Source: an uncultured Bacteroidales bacterium (lineage in GTDB: Bacteria; Bacteroidota; Bacteroidia; Bacteroidales; Paludibacteraceae). Taken from it: a stretch of 47,306 bases of DNA. The DNA is taken from assembly GCA_900317745.1 (NCBI GenBank), contig ONHW01000019.1, forward strand, positions 1 through 47,306. Direction: 5' to 3'. Position 1 is the first letter of the stretch. Every line of letters begins with the position of its first letter. This document shows positions 27,018 to 34,906 of the stretch, one piece after another. The translations under genes and the position numbers were made by a program. The notes under the pieces are model-generated. The model worked only from the letters and a program-made list of their open reading frames with translations. It had not been told where the DNA came from and ran no database searches.

Positions 27018-27827
27018 ATGAAAAAACTTTTTGCAACCTTTACGGTAATCGCAATGCTGGCCTTTGGCGGTGTTGCAGTCGCTCAAGAGGCTGAAGCAGC
27101 TCCCGCTGCAGAACCTGCTGTAGAGCAAGTTGATGAAAACGCTCCCGTTGAGGAGGTAGCTGCTCCCGCTGAGGAAGCTACAGGTATGGTAGCTCTTCAC
27201 AAGACGCTGAAGACAAAGTTCATCGAAGGTGGTGCCGGCTTCATGGCTCTGACCCTCGTAACTCTCGTATTCGGTTTGGCACTCTGCATTGAGCGTATTA
27301 TCTATCTGTCGCTTAGCAAGACGAACACCAAGGTGCTTCTGGCTAAGATTGAAGAGGCACTGAACAGCAAAGGCATTGACGCTGCTCTCGAGGTTTGCCG
27401 CGAGACACGCGGTCCGGTAGCAAGTATCTTCTACCAGGGCTTGAGCCGTTACAACGAAGGTATCGACGTTGTTGAGAAGACTGTTGCCAGCTACGGTGGC
27501 GTTCAGCTCGGTCTGCTCGAGAAGAACCTGTCATGGATCACACTGTTCATCGCCATTGCTCCGTCTCTCGGATTCTTGGGTACGATCATCGGTATGATCG
27601 AGGCCTTCGATAAGATCCAGCAGGTAGGTGATATCTCGGCTACCGTTGTTGCCGGTGGTATCAAGGTCGCTCTTTTGACCACCTTGCTCGGTTTGATCAT
27701 CGCCGTTATTCTCCAGTTGTTCTACAATTACATCCTCAGCCTCATCGAGGGTCTGGTTAACGAGATGGAAGACAGCTCGATCAGCCTGCTCGATATCGTA
27801 GTTGCATACGACAAGAAACAGAAGTAA
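27018..27827 (+). CDS. exbB: MotA/TolQ/ExbB-family proton channel protein
   Basis: A 269-residue inner-membrane protein of the ExbB/TolQ family, which forms the pentameric stator of proton-driven energy transducers. The N-terminus MKKLFATFTVIAMLAFGGVAVAQ looks like a signal peptide or first helix, followed by an acidic Ala/Glu/Pro-rich periplasmic stretch (about 24-58), longer than in E. coli ExbB. Then come TM helices at about 75-95 (FMALTLVTLVFGLALCIERIIYL), 174-196 (including APSLGFLGTIIGMI, the family signature) and 215-240. The ATG at 27018 is taken because it starts the hydrophobic leader. First gene of exbB-hypothetical-exbD-exbD. Confidence 0.92.
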   Translation: MKKLFATFTVIAMLAFGGVAVAQEAEAAPAAEPAVEQVDENAPVEEVAAPAEEATGMVALHKTLKTKFIEGGAGFMALTLVTLVFGLALCIERIIYLSLSKTNTKVLLAKIEEALNSKGIDAALEVCRETRGPVASIFYQGLSRYNEGIDVVEKTVASYGGVQLGLLEKNLSWITLFIAIAPSLGFLGTIIGMIEAFDKIQQVGDISATVVAGGIKVALLTTLLGLIIAVILQLFYNYILSLIEGLVNEMEDSSISLLDIVVAYDKKQK

Positions 27828-27876
27828 TCGGCATAACTGCTCAACTATTCGTATTAACCTTCAAAAAGAGTAAGTT

Positions 27877-28353
27877 ATGAAGAACTATAAATTGATTCCG
27901 AAGATTACATTGTGGACATTGCTCGCATTGGGAATCGTAGTGATTGCTATGTTCTTCCTGGGCGGTTCACAAGGTAGCTTGGAGGTTGCAGGTGACTTCC
28001 TGGACATCCCCAAGTACACTGATCTGTTCCTGACATGGATTTACATCCTCGTAGGCTTGGCAGTACTGATTACCTTGTGCGTATTGGTAGTCAAGCTTGG
28101 CAGCGACTTCAAGTACAACCCCAAACGTGCTATCCGCAGTCTGTGCGTTGTAGCAGGCGCAGTAGTGCTGTGCATCATCTGCTGGATGATGGGTAGTCCT
28201 GAAGAATTGCACATCGTCGGCTACGAAGGAACAGACAACGTAGGATTCTGGGCTCAGATGGCTGACGCCGTTATGTACCTCGTATATATCCTGTTTGCCG
28301 CCACAATTATCACGGTGATTGTCGGTGCATGTATTTCTCGTTCACGCAAATAA
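27877..28353 (+). CDS. Hypothetical four-helix membrane protein in the exbB-exbD operon
   Basis: A 158-residue integral membrane protein with four predicted helices at about 10-30, 50-75, 88-110 and 130-152, and no motif that I recognise. The loop after helix 1 (GGSQGSLEVAGDFLDIPKYTDLF) and the basic end SRSRK suggest a cytoplasmic C-terminus. It sits between exbB (49 bases upstream) and exbD (14 bases downstream), a place where other Bacteroidales also carry a small membrane protein, so it is probably a subunit or assembly factor of this ExbBD motor. That role is inferred only from position. Confidence 0.8.
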   Translation: MKNYKLIPKITLWTLLALGIVVIAMFFLGGSQGSLEVAGDFLDIPKYTDLFLTWIYILVGLAVLITLCVLVVKLGSDFKYNPKRAIRSLCVVAGAVVLCIICWMMGSPEELHIVGYEGTDNVGFWAQMADAVMYLVYILFAATIITVIVGACISRSRK

Positions 28354-28367
28354 ATCAATGAACAACT

Positions 28368-28949
28368 ATGGCTAAGAAAGTCCCACAGATTAACGCCAGT
28401 TCCATGGCTGACATCTCATTCTTGCTGCTCATCTTCTTCTTGGTGACCACTTCAATGGATGTCAATCAGGGTCTGACTCGCCGTCTGCCTGCGCCTATCC
28501 CGCCCGATCAGAAGATTGAGGACACGGATATCAACAAGCGTAACCTGTTGGTTGTAAAGATCAACTCTGTCAACCAATTGATGGTACAAGGCCAGGAGAT
28601 GAGTGTCAAGCAACTACGGGAGAAAGCCAAAGAGTTCATTGCCAATGTCAACGACGATGCCAACCTGCCGAAGCTCTATGAAGAGGATTTCGGTGCACCG
28701 TTTGGTGTTGTCAAATATGCCAAGAACCACGTTATCTCCGTTCAGAACGACGTAGATACGCAGTATCAGGCATATCTCGATGTACAGAATGAACTCGTAG
28801 CGGCTTACAACGAGTTGCGTGACGAGTGCGCTCACAAGTATTTCCACAAGGCTTTCAACGAACTGGAGGAAGATCAGCAGAAGCAGATTCAGAAGATCTA
28901 TCCCCAGAAGATTTCGGAGGCAGAGCCTAAAAACTATGGAGGGAACTAA
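28368..28949 (+). CDS. exbD: ExbD/TolR-family biopolymer transport protein, long form
   Basis: A 193-residue ExbD-type protein with one N-terminal helix. The motif PQINASSMADISFLLLIFFLVTTSMD (residues 5-30) holds the Asp needed for proton conduction (ADISFLLLIFF), followed by a periplasmic domain. The domain has an inserted, charged and helical middle part (about 85-170: VKYAKNHVISVQNDVDTQYQ and further), which makes it about 50 residues longer than a standard ExbD. It starts 14 bases after the hypothetical membrane protein and is two bases from the next exbD. Confidence 0.92.
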   Translation: MAKKVPQINASSMADISFLLLIFFLVTTSMDVNQGLTRRLPAPIPPDQKIEDTDINKRNLLVVKINSVNQLMVQGQEMSVKQLREKAKEFIANVNDDANLPKLYEEDFGAPFGVVKYAKNHVISVQNDVDTQYQAYLDVQNELVAAYNELRDECAHKYFHKAFNELEEDQQKQIQKIYPQKISEAEPKNYGGN

Positions 28950-28951
28950 GT

Positions 28952-29422
28952 ATGGCAAAGATTCGCAGAAACGACAAACGCGAGATGCCGGCACTGAACA
29001 CTTCTTCACTGCCTGATATCATCTTCATGCTGCTGTTCTTCTTCATGTCCGTAACGTCGATGAAGGAGGTGACCTACAAGGTACAGATCCAGAACCCGGC
29101 AGCCACGGAGCTCACCAAGCTTGAGAAGAAATCACTTGTTCGATACATTTATGTTGGTACACCTACCAAGGAGTTCCAGAAGCAGTTCGGTTCAGAGACA
29201 CGTATCCAACTGGACGACGCCTTTGCCGACAAGTCGGAGATTGCTGACTATATCATCAACGAGCGTTCGGCTATGAACGAGTCGGAGCAAGGTTTGATGA
29301 CCGTTAGTATCAAGGCTGACAAGGAAACCCGAATGGGTATCATTGCGGATATCAAGCAGGAACTGAGAAAGGCGTATGCCCTGAAGATCAGCTATGCTGC
29401 AACGCAACGTACGAACTACTAA
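28952..29422 (+). CDS. exbD: ExbD/TolR-family biopolymer transport protein, second copy
   Basis: A 156-residue ExbD-type protein. The N-terminus carries EMPALNTSSLPDIIFMLLFFFMSVTSMKE (residues 10-38) with the membrane Asp of LPDIIFMLLFF, then a periplasmic TolR-like domain. It overlaps nothing upstream (two-base gap). With the preceding exbD it could form a hetero-oligomeric rod subunit, since two different ExbDs belong to one ExbB here. Its last codons overlap the start of the following lipoprotein gene, and a terminator comes right after its stop. Confidence 0.92.
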   Translation: MAKIRRNDKREMPALNTSSLPDIIFMLLFFFMSVTSMKEVTYKVQIQNPAATELTKLEKKSLVRYIYVGTPTKEFQKQFGSETRIQLDDAFADKSEIADYIINERSAMNESEQGLMTVSIKADKETRMGIIADIKQELRKAYALKISYAATQRTNY

Positions 29423-30056
29423 TCGTAACAAAAAGAGCCGCTACATCGCGGCTCTTTTTGTATTCATTTGTGTCGCTTTATCGGCTTGCAGCGGCAAGCA
29501 GGGGCATGTTGAGATCATTGATCTAAGTGACAGTACCGAGTGGCGCGACGGTGACATTGCACTACGGTGCGGCTGGGGTATGGAGAGCCGTGCTGTTACG
29601 GTTAAGGGGCAATCGACGTACTCACACTCGGGCTTGTTGCATTATAATAACCGGAACCGGACGTGGGAGGTTATACATGCCGTGCCCGGAGAAGATGATC
29701 CCGAATACCTGAAAGCAGAGCAGCTGTCAGCATTCTACAGCAAGGAGCGCGCACGAAGCGGTGCGTGGCTACGGGTAGATTGCAGTGACAGCATTGCTAA
29801 ACAAGCCGTGGAATATGCGCTTCTGAAGGTTGATGAGAAAGTCCTGTTTGACAATGACTACCTGCTGGAAGACACCACGAAGCTCTACTGCACCGAACTG
29901 ATATGGCGTAGTTTCCTCACAGTCGGCATAGATGTATCAAGCGGCAACAGACATAGTGCACCACGACTTGTATGTGCGGAAGAAGAATGTATCTTCCCAA
30001 ACGATTTAGAAAAGAGTGTAACTACTCTATATGTTAAACCTTTAAAATTTAAATGA
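29394..30056 (+). CDS. YiiX/YebB-like papain-fold (NlpC/P60 superfamily) lipoprotein
   Basis: A 220-residue predicted lipoprotein with a circularly permuted NlpC/P60 cysteine hydrolase domain. The signal RYIAALFVFICVALSAC ends in a lipobox (LSAC). The domain starts with WRDGDIALRCG, contains the catalytic His in YSHSGLLHY and the catalytic Cys in KLYCTELIWRSF, the order expected for the YiiX/YebB group. The substrate (peptide or acyl amide) is unknown. The only in-frame start that keeps the signal peptide is the ATG at 29394, inside the end of exbD. The frame then crosses a strong intrinsic terminator (29430-29459), so expression from the operon may be limited. Confidence 0.75.
   Translation: MLQRNVRTTNRNKKSRYIAALFVFICVALSACSGKQGHVEIIDLSDSTEWRDGDIALRCGWGMESRAVTVKGQSTYSHSGLLHYNNRNRTWEVIHAVPGEDDPEYLKAEQLSAFYSKERARSGAWLRVDCSDSIAKQAVEYALLKVDEKVLFDNDYLLEDTTKLYCTELIWRSFLTVGIDVSSGNRHSAPRLVCAEEECIFPNDLEKSVTTLYVKPLKFK
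29430..29459 (+). terminator. Intrinsic terminator of the exbBDD operon, inside the next gene
   Basis: Perfect 12-base stem AAAAAGAGCCGC (29430-29441) with GCGGCTCTTTTT (29448-29459), six-base loop, T-rich end, starting eight bases after the exbD stop. It lies in the signal-peptide codons of the lipoprotein gene at 29394-30056. Confidence 0.88.
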
Positions 30057-30058
30057 TT

Positions 30059-30436
30059 ATGAAAAAACTATTTCGATTGATGAGCGTTGCCATCTTGGCT
30101 ATGCTGTTTGCAGCTTGCTCTTCCAACACCCCGGAAGCAGTTGTTAAATCCTACATCAAGAGCATGCAAAAAGGCGACTATGCTACCGCTGTTAAGCTGA
30201 TGGGCATAGACGACAAGGAAGGACAATTTACTGCTATGATGGAAGAAAAGGGCAAAGAGGCCATTGAGAAAGATGGCGGTATTACATCGTTTGAGGTGGG
30301 CAAAGCTGAGATCGCAGAAGACGGTCAGAGCGCTATTGTTCCCTACACCGTAACTTTCGGCAACGGAGAGAAGAAAGAAGACACACAGAAAGTGAAACTC
30401 GTTGAGGGTAAATGGCTTATTGATATAGGCAAATAA
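30059..30436 (+). CDS. DUF4878-family lipoprotein
   Basis: A 125-residue small lipoprotein. MKKLFRLMSVAILAMLFAAC is a lipoprotein signal with the acylated Cys at position 20, and the mature part (NTPEAVVKSYIKSMQKGDYATAVKLM and on to VKLVEGKWLIDIGK) is the NTF2-like fold of DUF4878, frequent in Bacteroides. Function unknown. An ATG two codons upstream (30053) overlaps the stop of the previous gene (ATGA); either start is possible, and the lipobox is unaffected. A terminator follows. Confidence 0.87.
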   Translation: MKKLFRLMSVAILAMLFAACSSNTPEAVVKSYIKSMQKGDYATAVKLMGIDDKEGQFTAMMEEKGKEAIEKDGGITSFEVGKAEIAEDGQSAIVPYTVTFGNGEKKEDTQKVKLVEGKWLIDIGK

Positions 30437-30463
30437 GACCTGATCAATCATCCGAATTTATAC

Positions 30464-30503
30464 GATGAGAGGTGGCATGCAATATGCCACCTCTCTCATT
30501 TTT
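30464..30503. terminator. Bidirectional terminator between converging units
   Basis: GATGAGAGGTGGCAT (30464-30478) pairs with ATGCCACCTCTCTCAT (30484-30499), with one small bulge, and T-runs fit both directions. It separates the plus-strand lipoprotein gene from the end of the minus-strand rnf operon. Confidence 0.85.
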
Positions 30504-30519
30504 GTCTATACACTTCGGA

Positions 30520-31113
30520 TTAGATAACACCGCTGAAGCCCATGAACGCCATAGCGAGGATACCTGCGGTGATGAGAGCTATAGGAGTACCCTCCATAGC
30601 CTTGGGTACATCATTGCGGCGGAGTTGCTCGCGCAGACCGGCAAACAAGACGAGTGCGATAGCAAAGCCAAGCGCAGTTGCCAGCGCAAACAACGTTCCG
30701 GTCAGCAAGTTGTGATCAAGACCTTCCGGCAGTTTGTTCGTGCCGTTGGCTACGAGGATTGCTACACCCAGAATGCAGCAGTTCGTTGTGATAAGCGGCA
30801 GGAACACACCCAGAGCCTGGTATAACGACGGAGAGATCTTCTTCAGAATAATCTCAATCATCTGCACCAACGTGGCAATCACAAGGATGAACAGAATGGT
30901 CTGCAAGAATCCCAGGCCGAAGGCATCCAGCAACATTTGCAGCAGGTAGGTTACGATGGTAGCCAGCACAAGCACAAACGTAACGGCTGCACCCATACCC
31001 AGAGCGGTATCGATCTTCTTGCTGACGCCCAGGAACGGGCAAATACCCAAGAACTGACTCAATACGATATTATTAACGAATATCGCTGATACAAATATTA
31101 AGAAGTATAACAT
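30520..31113 (-). CDS. rnfA: Rnf electron transport complex subunit A
   Basis: A 197-residue integral membrane subunit with six helices, part of the ion-translocating ferredoxin:NAD oxidoreductase Rnf. The family marks are FVNNIVLSQFLGICPFLGVS (13-32), an IEIILKKISPSLYQALGVFLPLITTNCCILG stretch with the conserved Cys pair (TTNCC) and the C-terminal hydrophobic end. RnfA and RnfE are inverted-topology homologues that share the channel and an iron-sulfur site between them. It is the last gene of the operon. Length is normal. Confidence 0.97.
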   Translation of the reverse strand: MLYFLIFVSAIFVNNIVLSQFLGICPFLGVSKKIDTALGMGAAVTFVLVLATIVTYLLQMLLDAFGLGFLQTILFILVIATLVQMIEIILKKISPSLYQALGVFLPLITTNCCILGVAILVANGTNKLPEGLDHNLLTGTLFALATALGFAIALVLFAGLREQLRRNDVPKAMEGTPIALITAGILAMAFMGFSGVI

Positions 31114-31153
31114 AAGGCGATTTACGATTTAGTCATTTTACTCATTTAGTCAT

Positions 31154-31741
31154 TTACTTCTTGACGTACTTTTGGAACAAGCCCATGAGCAACCCGAGCA
31201 CGATGAAAGCACCCGGAGCGAGCACAAAGAGCAACATACCATAGTTGTCAGGGAAGATGTGCAGTCCGAAGCATGAGCCCGTACCGATCAGTTCGCGAAT
31301 ACAACCGATAACCGTAAGCGAGAGGGTAAAACCCAATCCCATGCCTAGACCGTCCAGTGCAGACAGGCCGACGGTGTTCTTGGCAGCAAAAGCCTCAGCA
31401 CGTCCGAGGACGATACAGTTAACCACGATCAGAGGGATGAACAATCCCAGCACGTCGTAGATAGCCGGTGTGTACGCCTTCATCAGCATCTCAACGATCG
31501 TCACAAACGTAGCGATAACAACGATGAATGCAGGAATACGCACCTTGTCGGGAATAAGATTCTTGAGCAACGATATAACCGTATTGGAGCATAGGAGCAC
31601 AAACGTGGTAGCCAAGCCCATCGACATACCGTTGATAGCAGAAGTGGTAGTGGCCAGCGTAGGGCACATACCCAACACCAAGGCGAAAGTAGGATTCTCC
31701 TTGAATATGCCGTTCAGCAATGTTTTCGATGAATTATTCAT
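31154..31741 (-). CDS. rnfE: Rnf electron transport complex subunit E
   Basis: A 195-residue membrane subunit homologous to RnfA. It opens MNNSSKTLLNGIFKENPTFALVLGMCPTLA and has TLATTTSAINGMSMG, the conserved IPLIVVNCIVLGRAEAFA and FGLHIFPDNYG. The ATG at 31741 is the family start; the frame is open further upstream, but that part overlaps rnfG and has no resemblance. rnfA follows 40 bases later across a spacer of ATTTAGTCATTT-type tandem repeats (about 31124-31155). Confidence 0.97.
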   Translation of the reverse strand: MNNSSKTLLNGIFKENPTFALVLGMCPTLATTTSAINGMSMGLATTFVLLCSNTVISLLKNLIPDKVRIPAFIVVIATFVTIVEMLMKAYTPAIYDVLGLFIPLIVVNCIVLGRAEAFAAKNTVGLSALDGLGMGLGFTLSLTVIGCIRELIGTGSCFGLHIFPDNYGMLLFVLAPGAFIVLGLLMGLFQKYVKK

Positions 31742-31751
31742 AACAATACTA

Positions 31752-32426
31752 TTATTCGGGTGAAACATTCGGGTTTGGCTCTGCAGTAACCTCTTCGGCT
31801 TGATTTTCGAGCTCAACATTTTGCTCAGCCTCCGGTGCAGGCAGTTGTTTGGTGGCACCGCTCACAGCATCTTGTTCGTGCAATGTCGCATAAGCTGCAT
31901 TCACTGCCGTAAGGAACGCACGCGAGGATATTGTAGCAGCCGTGATAGCATCTACATCTCCACCGTCCTTGCTCACTTTCATGGCTCCGTCGGCTATACG
32001 GCCGATGATGTTTTGTCCGGGTTTGTCGGCATTCTTGAACCACTCAACGATATGCGTACCTAATCCCGGGGTCTCTGTCTGCTCAAGGATAGCGTAATCT
32101 ACGATCTTGCTTTCTGCATCGAAGCCGACCATCAGTTTGATCTTGCCACCGAAGCCGTCGGTCTCTGTTTGTACGGCAGCACCTACAAACTGCTCGTCTA
32201 CATCGTAAGCACGATAGATAACCAACCCGTTAACCTCATCGGCATCCGCAACACGGGCGTGTGCAGGCAGAACAGCGGATATGGCAGCCTGTTTCTGCGC
32301 TTCTTTCTGGGCATTGATGGTCTCCTCTGTCAGCATGTTCACACCGGCAAGAGCTGCCGCTGCTACCACGGTAATGCACGTGAGAGAGAGCATCATATTT
32401 TTGAGAGTACTTTCTAACTTCTTCAT
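31752..32426 (-). CDS. rnfG: Rnf electron transport complex subunit G (flavoprotein)
   Basis: A 224-residue single-pass subunit (helix about 10-32) with a periplasmic FMN-binding domain. FMN is normally bound covalently to the last Thr of a D-x-x-(S/T)-(G/A)-A-T motif by the ApbE transferase. Here DAITAAT (159-165, followed by ISSRAF) is the expected site. A second match, DAVSGAT (186-192), follows near the C-terminus, which then ends in a Glu/Pro-rich tail. ETPGLGTHI is the other conserved block. No apbE lies in the window. It is 10 bases from rnfE. Confidence 0.95.
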   Translation of the reverse strand: MKKLESTLKNMMLSLTCITVVAAAALAGVNMLTEETINAQKEAQKQAAISAVLPAHARVADADEVNGLVIYRAYDVDEQFVGAAVQTETDGFGGKIKLMVGFDAESKIVDYAILEQTETPGLGTHIVEWFKNADKPGQNIIGRIADGAMKVSKDGGDVDAITAATISSRAFLTAVNAAYATLHEQDAVSGATKQLPAPEAEQNVELENQAEEVTAEPNPNVSPE

Positions 32427-32439
32427 AACTGTACCTATT

Positions 32440-33429
32440 TTATTTCTTAACCACTTCGCCGAAACGCTTCGGACCTACGTAGGCGTCCAACAATGGTACA
32501 CAAGCGTTCATGATCAGGATAGCAAACGACATACCTTCGGGATACGAACCCCAGGTACGAATCACTACAACTATCACGCCTATGCCTATACCGTAAATAA
32601 TCTTTCCCCAAGCAGCCATCGGGCTGGTCACATAGTCCGTTGCCATAAAGATAGCACCCAACATGATACCGCCGGTGAGCAAGTGAGTCAACGGACCCGA
32701 TCCTATACCGAACGCACTCAGGATAGCTGAGAACACAGCCACTGTACCAAGGATGGATACAGGTATATGCCAACTGATCACGCGGGTGCACAACAGGAAT
32801 ATACCGCCGATGAGCAGAGCCAATGCACTGATCTCACCCATCGAGCCGCCCATGATATGATCAGGCACGCAACTGAGGAATGAGTCAAGCCAACTGTCCA
32901 GTTCAAACTGCTGGTGTCCGGCTACAGCCTGCTTCATGTACGACAACGGTGTTGCGGCTGTCTCGGCATCCAGATACTTCGTCGCAAATCCCTTGGCTAC
33001 AGGCCATGTGGTCATGGCTGCCGGGAACGAGATAAGCAGGAACACGCGTCCTACCAGCGCGGGGTTGAACACGTTCTGTCCCAACCCGCCGAACACCATC
33101 TTGCCTATGCCAATCGCAAACACACTACCCAGAACGACCATCCACCAGGGCAGGTTGCTCGGCAGGTTCATTGCCAACAGCAGACCGGTCAGCACGGCGC
33201 TCAAGTCCAGCAACGACGGTTCGCGCTTGAGCATGTATTTGGTTATACACCACTCGGTTAGCACGCATGCTACGATGCTGATGCAGGTGGTGATAAGGGC
33301 TCCCCAGCCAAAGGCTATCACGCTGACTACAAAAGCAGGCAGCAACGCCAAAATGACCAGAAGCATGTTTTTCTGCACACTGTCTCCGCTATGTACATGC
33401 GGAGCGGCAGAGGTAATTAATTGAGCCAT
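32440..33429 (-). CDS. rnfD: Rnf electron transport complex subunit D
   Basis: A 329-residue membrane subunit with about nine helices, covalently binding FMN at Thr of DAETAAT (about 154-160, followed by PLSYMK). It also shows PHVHSGDSVQKNM at the N-terminus, GLLLAMNLPSNLPWW and FGGLGQNVFNPALVGRVFLL, all family-typical. The ATG at 33429 (MAQLITSAAP) is preferred; the five codons above it begin with TTG and add nothing conserved. The spacer to rnfC is an eight-base CAAATCTT tandem repeat. Confidence 0.96.
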   Translation of the reverse strand: MAQLITSAAPHVHSGDSVQKNMLLVILALLPAFVVSVIAFGWGALITTCISIVACVLTEWCITKYMLKREPSLLDLSAVLTGLLLAMNLPSNLPWWMVVLGSVFAIGIGKMVFGGLGQNVFNPALVGRVFLLISFPAAMTTWPVAKGFATKYLDAETAATPLSYMKQAVAGHQQFELDSWLDSFLSCVPDHIMGGSMGEISALALLIGGIFLLCTRVISWHIPVSILGTVAVFSAILSAFGIGSGPLTHLLTGGIMLGAIFMATDYVTSPMAAWGKIIYGIGIGVIVVVIRTWGSYPEGMSFAILIMNACVPLLDAYVGPKRFGEVVKK

Positions 33430-33433
33430 ATTC

Positions 33434-33475
33434 TTAATCTTCAAATTATCAAATCTTCAAATCTTCAAATAACCG
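33434..33475. repeat. 8-base tandem repeat between rnfC and rnfD
   Basis: CAAATTAT, CAAATCTT, CAAATCTT and CAAATAAC follow each other, preceded by a TAATCTT fragment. It fills the rnfC-rnfD spacer. Confidence 0.7.
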
Positions 33476-33487
33476 AAGGCATGCAAA

Positions 33488-34837
33488 TCATTTCTTCGCT
33501 GCAGCCTGACGTTCGCGGATCATTGCGCCTACCTTGCCTTTGCCAAGGCGTATACCGTCAAGCAGCGGACGATGAGCCGGACAGGTGAATACGCACGAAC
33601 CGCAATCGATGCAATCCATTACGCGGTGTTTCTCCATTCCCTCCCATTCTTCACCTTTCGCCATGCTCGACAGCAGGTAAGGCTCCAGGCCCATCGGGCA
33701 GGCATCCACGCACTTGGCGCAACGGATACACGGCGAAGGATTCGGACGATAGCACTCATCCTCGGGCATGAACAGCAAGGCGCTCATACGCTTGTTCGCA
33801 GGCATCGTGTCGATGTTCGACATCGAGCGACCCATCATCGGACCACCGGCAATAACCTCGCCTGTGCCTGCCGGCAAACCGCCTACCATCTCTACGAGTT
33901 GCGAAGTCGGCGTTCCGAAGCGGACAAGGTAGTTACCCGGCTTGGATACGTTCTTTCCGGTGATGGTCATTACGCGGGAGATGAGCGGCTTGTTCTTCTG
34001 CACAGCCTCGTATATGGCATACAGCGTAGCCACATTATCTACCACCGCACCGGTCTCTATAGGCAGCGCACCTGACGGTACCTGACGACCGATGCATGCG
34101 TCTATCAGTTGCTTCTCGCCACCTTGCGGATACTTGACTTTCAGCGCACGGACCTCTATACCCAGAACCTTGGATACCAGATCTTGCATGTGCTCGATGG
34201 CGTCAGGTTTGTTCGCCTCTATTCCTATTATCGCGCGCGTTACGCCCAACGCTTTCATCACAATACGAATACCTACTATGATCTCCTCGCCATGCTCAAG
34301 CATCAACTGGTGGTCGTTGGTCAGGTACGGCTCGCACTCTACTCCGTTGACAATCAGCACTTCGGCTTTCTTGCCCGGAGGAGGCATCAGCTTGACATGC
34401 GTCGGGAAGCACGCACCGCCCAGACCTACTATACCTGCATCTTGAATCTTCTGGATGATCTCTTTCGGCTCGAGTGTGCACTCATGAACGAGACCTTTCG
34501 AGCGGTCAATCTCCGGCAGCCACTCGTCACCTTCCACATCAATGTAAATTGCCGGTGCAGGCTGACCCTGACCGTCAAGCACGTTGTCAATCTTTGCTAC
34601 CGTGCCGCTTACCGACGAGTGAACGGGAGCGCTGACAAATCCTCCGGCCTTGGCGAGCAATGTGCCTACTTTCACCTTGTCACCTACCGCTACCACAGGC
34701 TGCGCCGGAGCGCCAATATGCTGCGAAAGCAGGATCACCGCCTGCTTGGGCAACGGAGCCTCTACGATGGGCTTATGCGCGGAGTACGATTTGTTGTCAT
34801 GCGGATGAACTCCGCCTATACAAAATGTATTCTTCAT
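33488..34837 (-). CDS. rnfC: Rnf electron transport complex subunit C
   Basis: A 449-residue peripheral NADH- and FMN-binding subunit. It begins MKNTFCIGGVHPHDNK and has an N-terminal lipoyl-like fold, GIVGLGGACFPTHVKL (NADH/FMN region), NGVECEPYLTNDHQ and two 4Fe-4S motifs, CIRCAKCVDACP and CIDCGSCVFTCP, near the C-terminus. The long Ala-rich C-terminal extension seen in proteobacterial RnfC is absent, as usual in Bacteroidetes. The ATG at 34837 fits the family; the frame upstream begins only with TTG. With RnfB truncated (see there), these are the only bacterial-ferredoxin-type clusters in the operon. Confidence 0.97.
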   Translation of the reverse strand: MKNTFCIGGVHPHDNKSYSAHKPIVEAPLPKQAVILLSQHIGAPAQPVVAVGDKVKVGTLLAKAGGFVSAPVHSSVSGTVAKIDNVLDGQGQPAPAIYIDVEGDEWLPEIDRSKGLVHECTLEPKEIIQKIQDAGIVGLGGACFPTHVKLMPPPGKKAEVLIVNGVECEPYLTNDHQLMLEHGEEIIVGIRIVMKALGVTRAIIGIEANKPDAIEHMQDLVSKVLGIEVRALKVKYPQGGEKQLIDACIGRQVPSGALPIETGAVVDNVATLYAIYEAVQKNKPLISRVMTITGKNVSKPGNYLVRFGTPTSQLVEMVGGLPAGTGEVIAGGPMMGRSMSNIDTMPANKRMSALLFMPEDECYRPNPSPCIRCAKCVDACPMGLEPYLLSSMAKGEEWEGMEKHRVMDCIDCGSCVFTCPAHRPLLDGIRLGKGKVGAMIRERQAAAKK

Positions 34838-34849
34838 AACATTCTTCAA

Positions 34850-34892
34850 ATTTTCAAATCTTCAAATTTTCAAATCATCAAATCTTCATTAG
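34850..34892. repeat. 8-base tandem repeat between rnfB and rnfC
   Basis: CAAATTTT, CAAATCTT, CAAATTTT, CAAATCAT, CAAATCTT: five imperfect copies in the rnfB-rnfC spacer, related to the repeat in the next spacer of the operon. Confidence 0.75.
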
Positions 34893-34906
34893 GCTCGCAG
34901 AGCATT

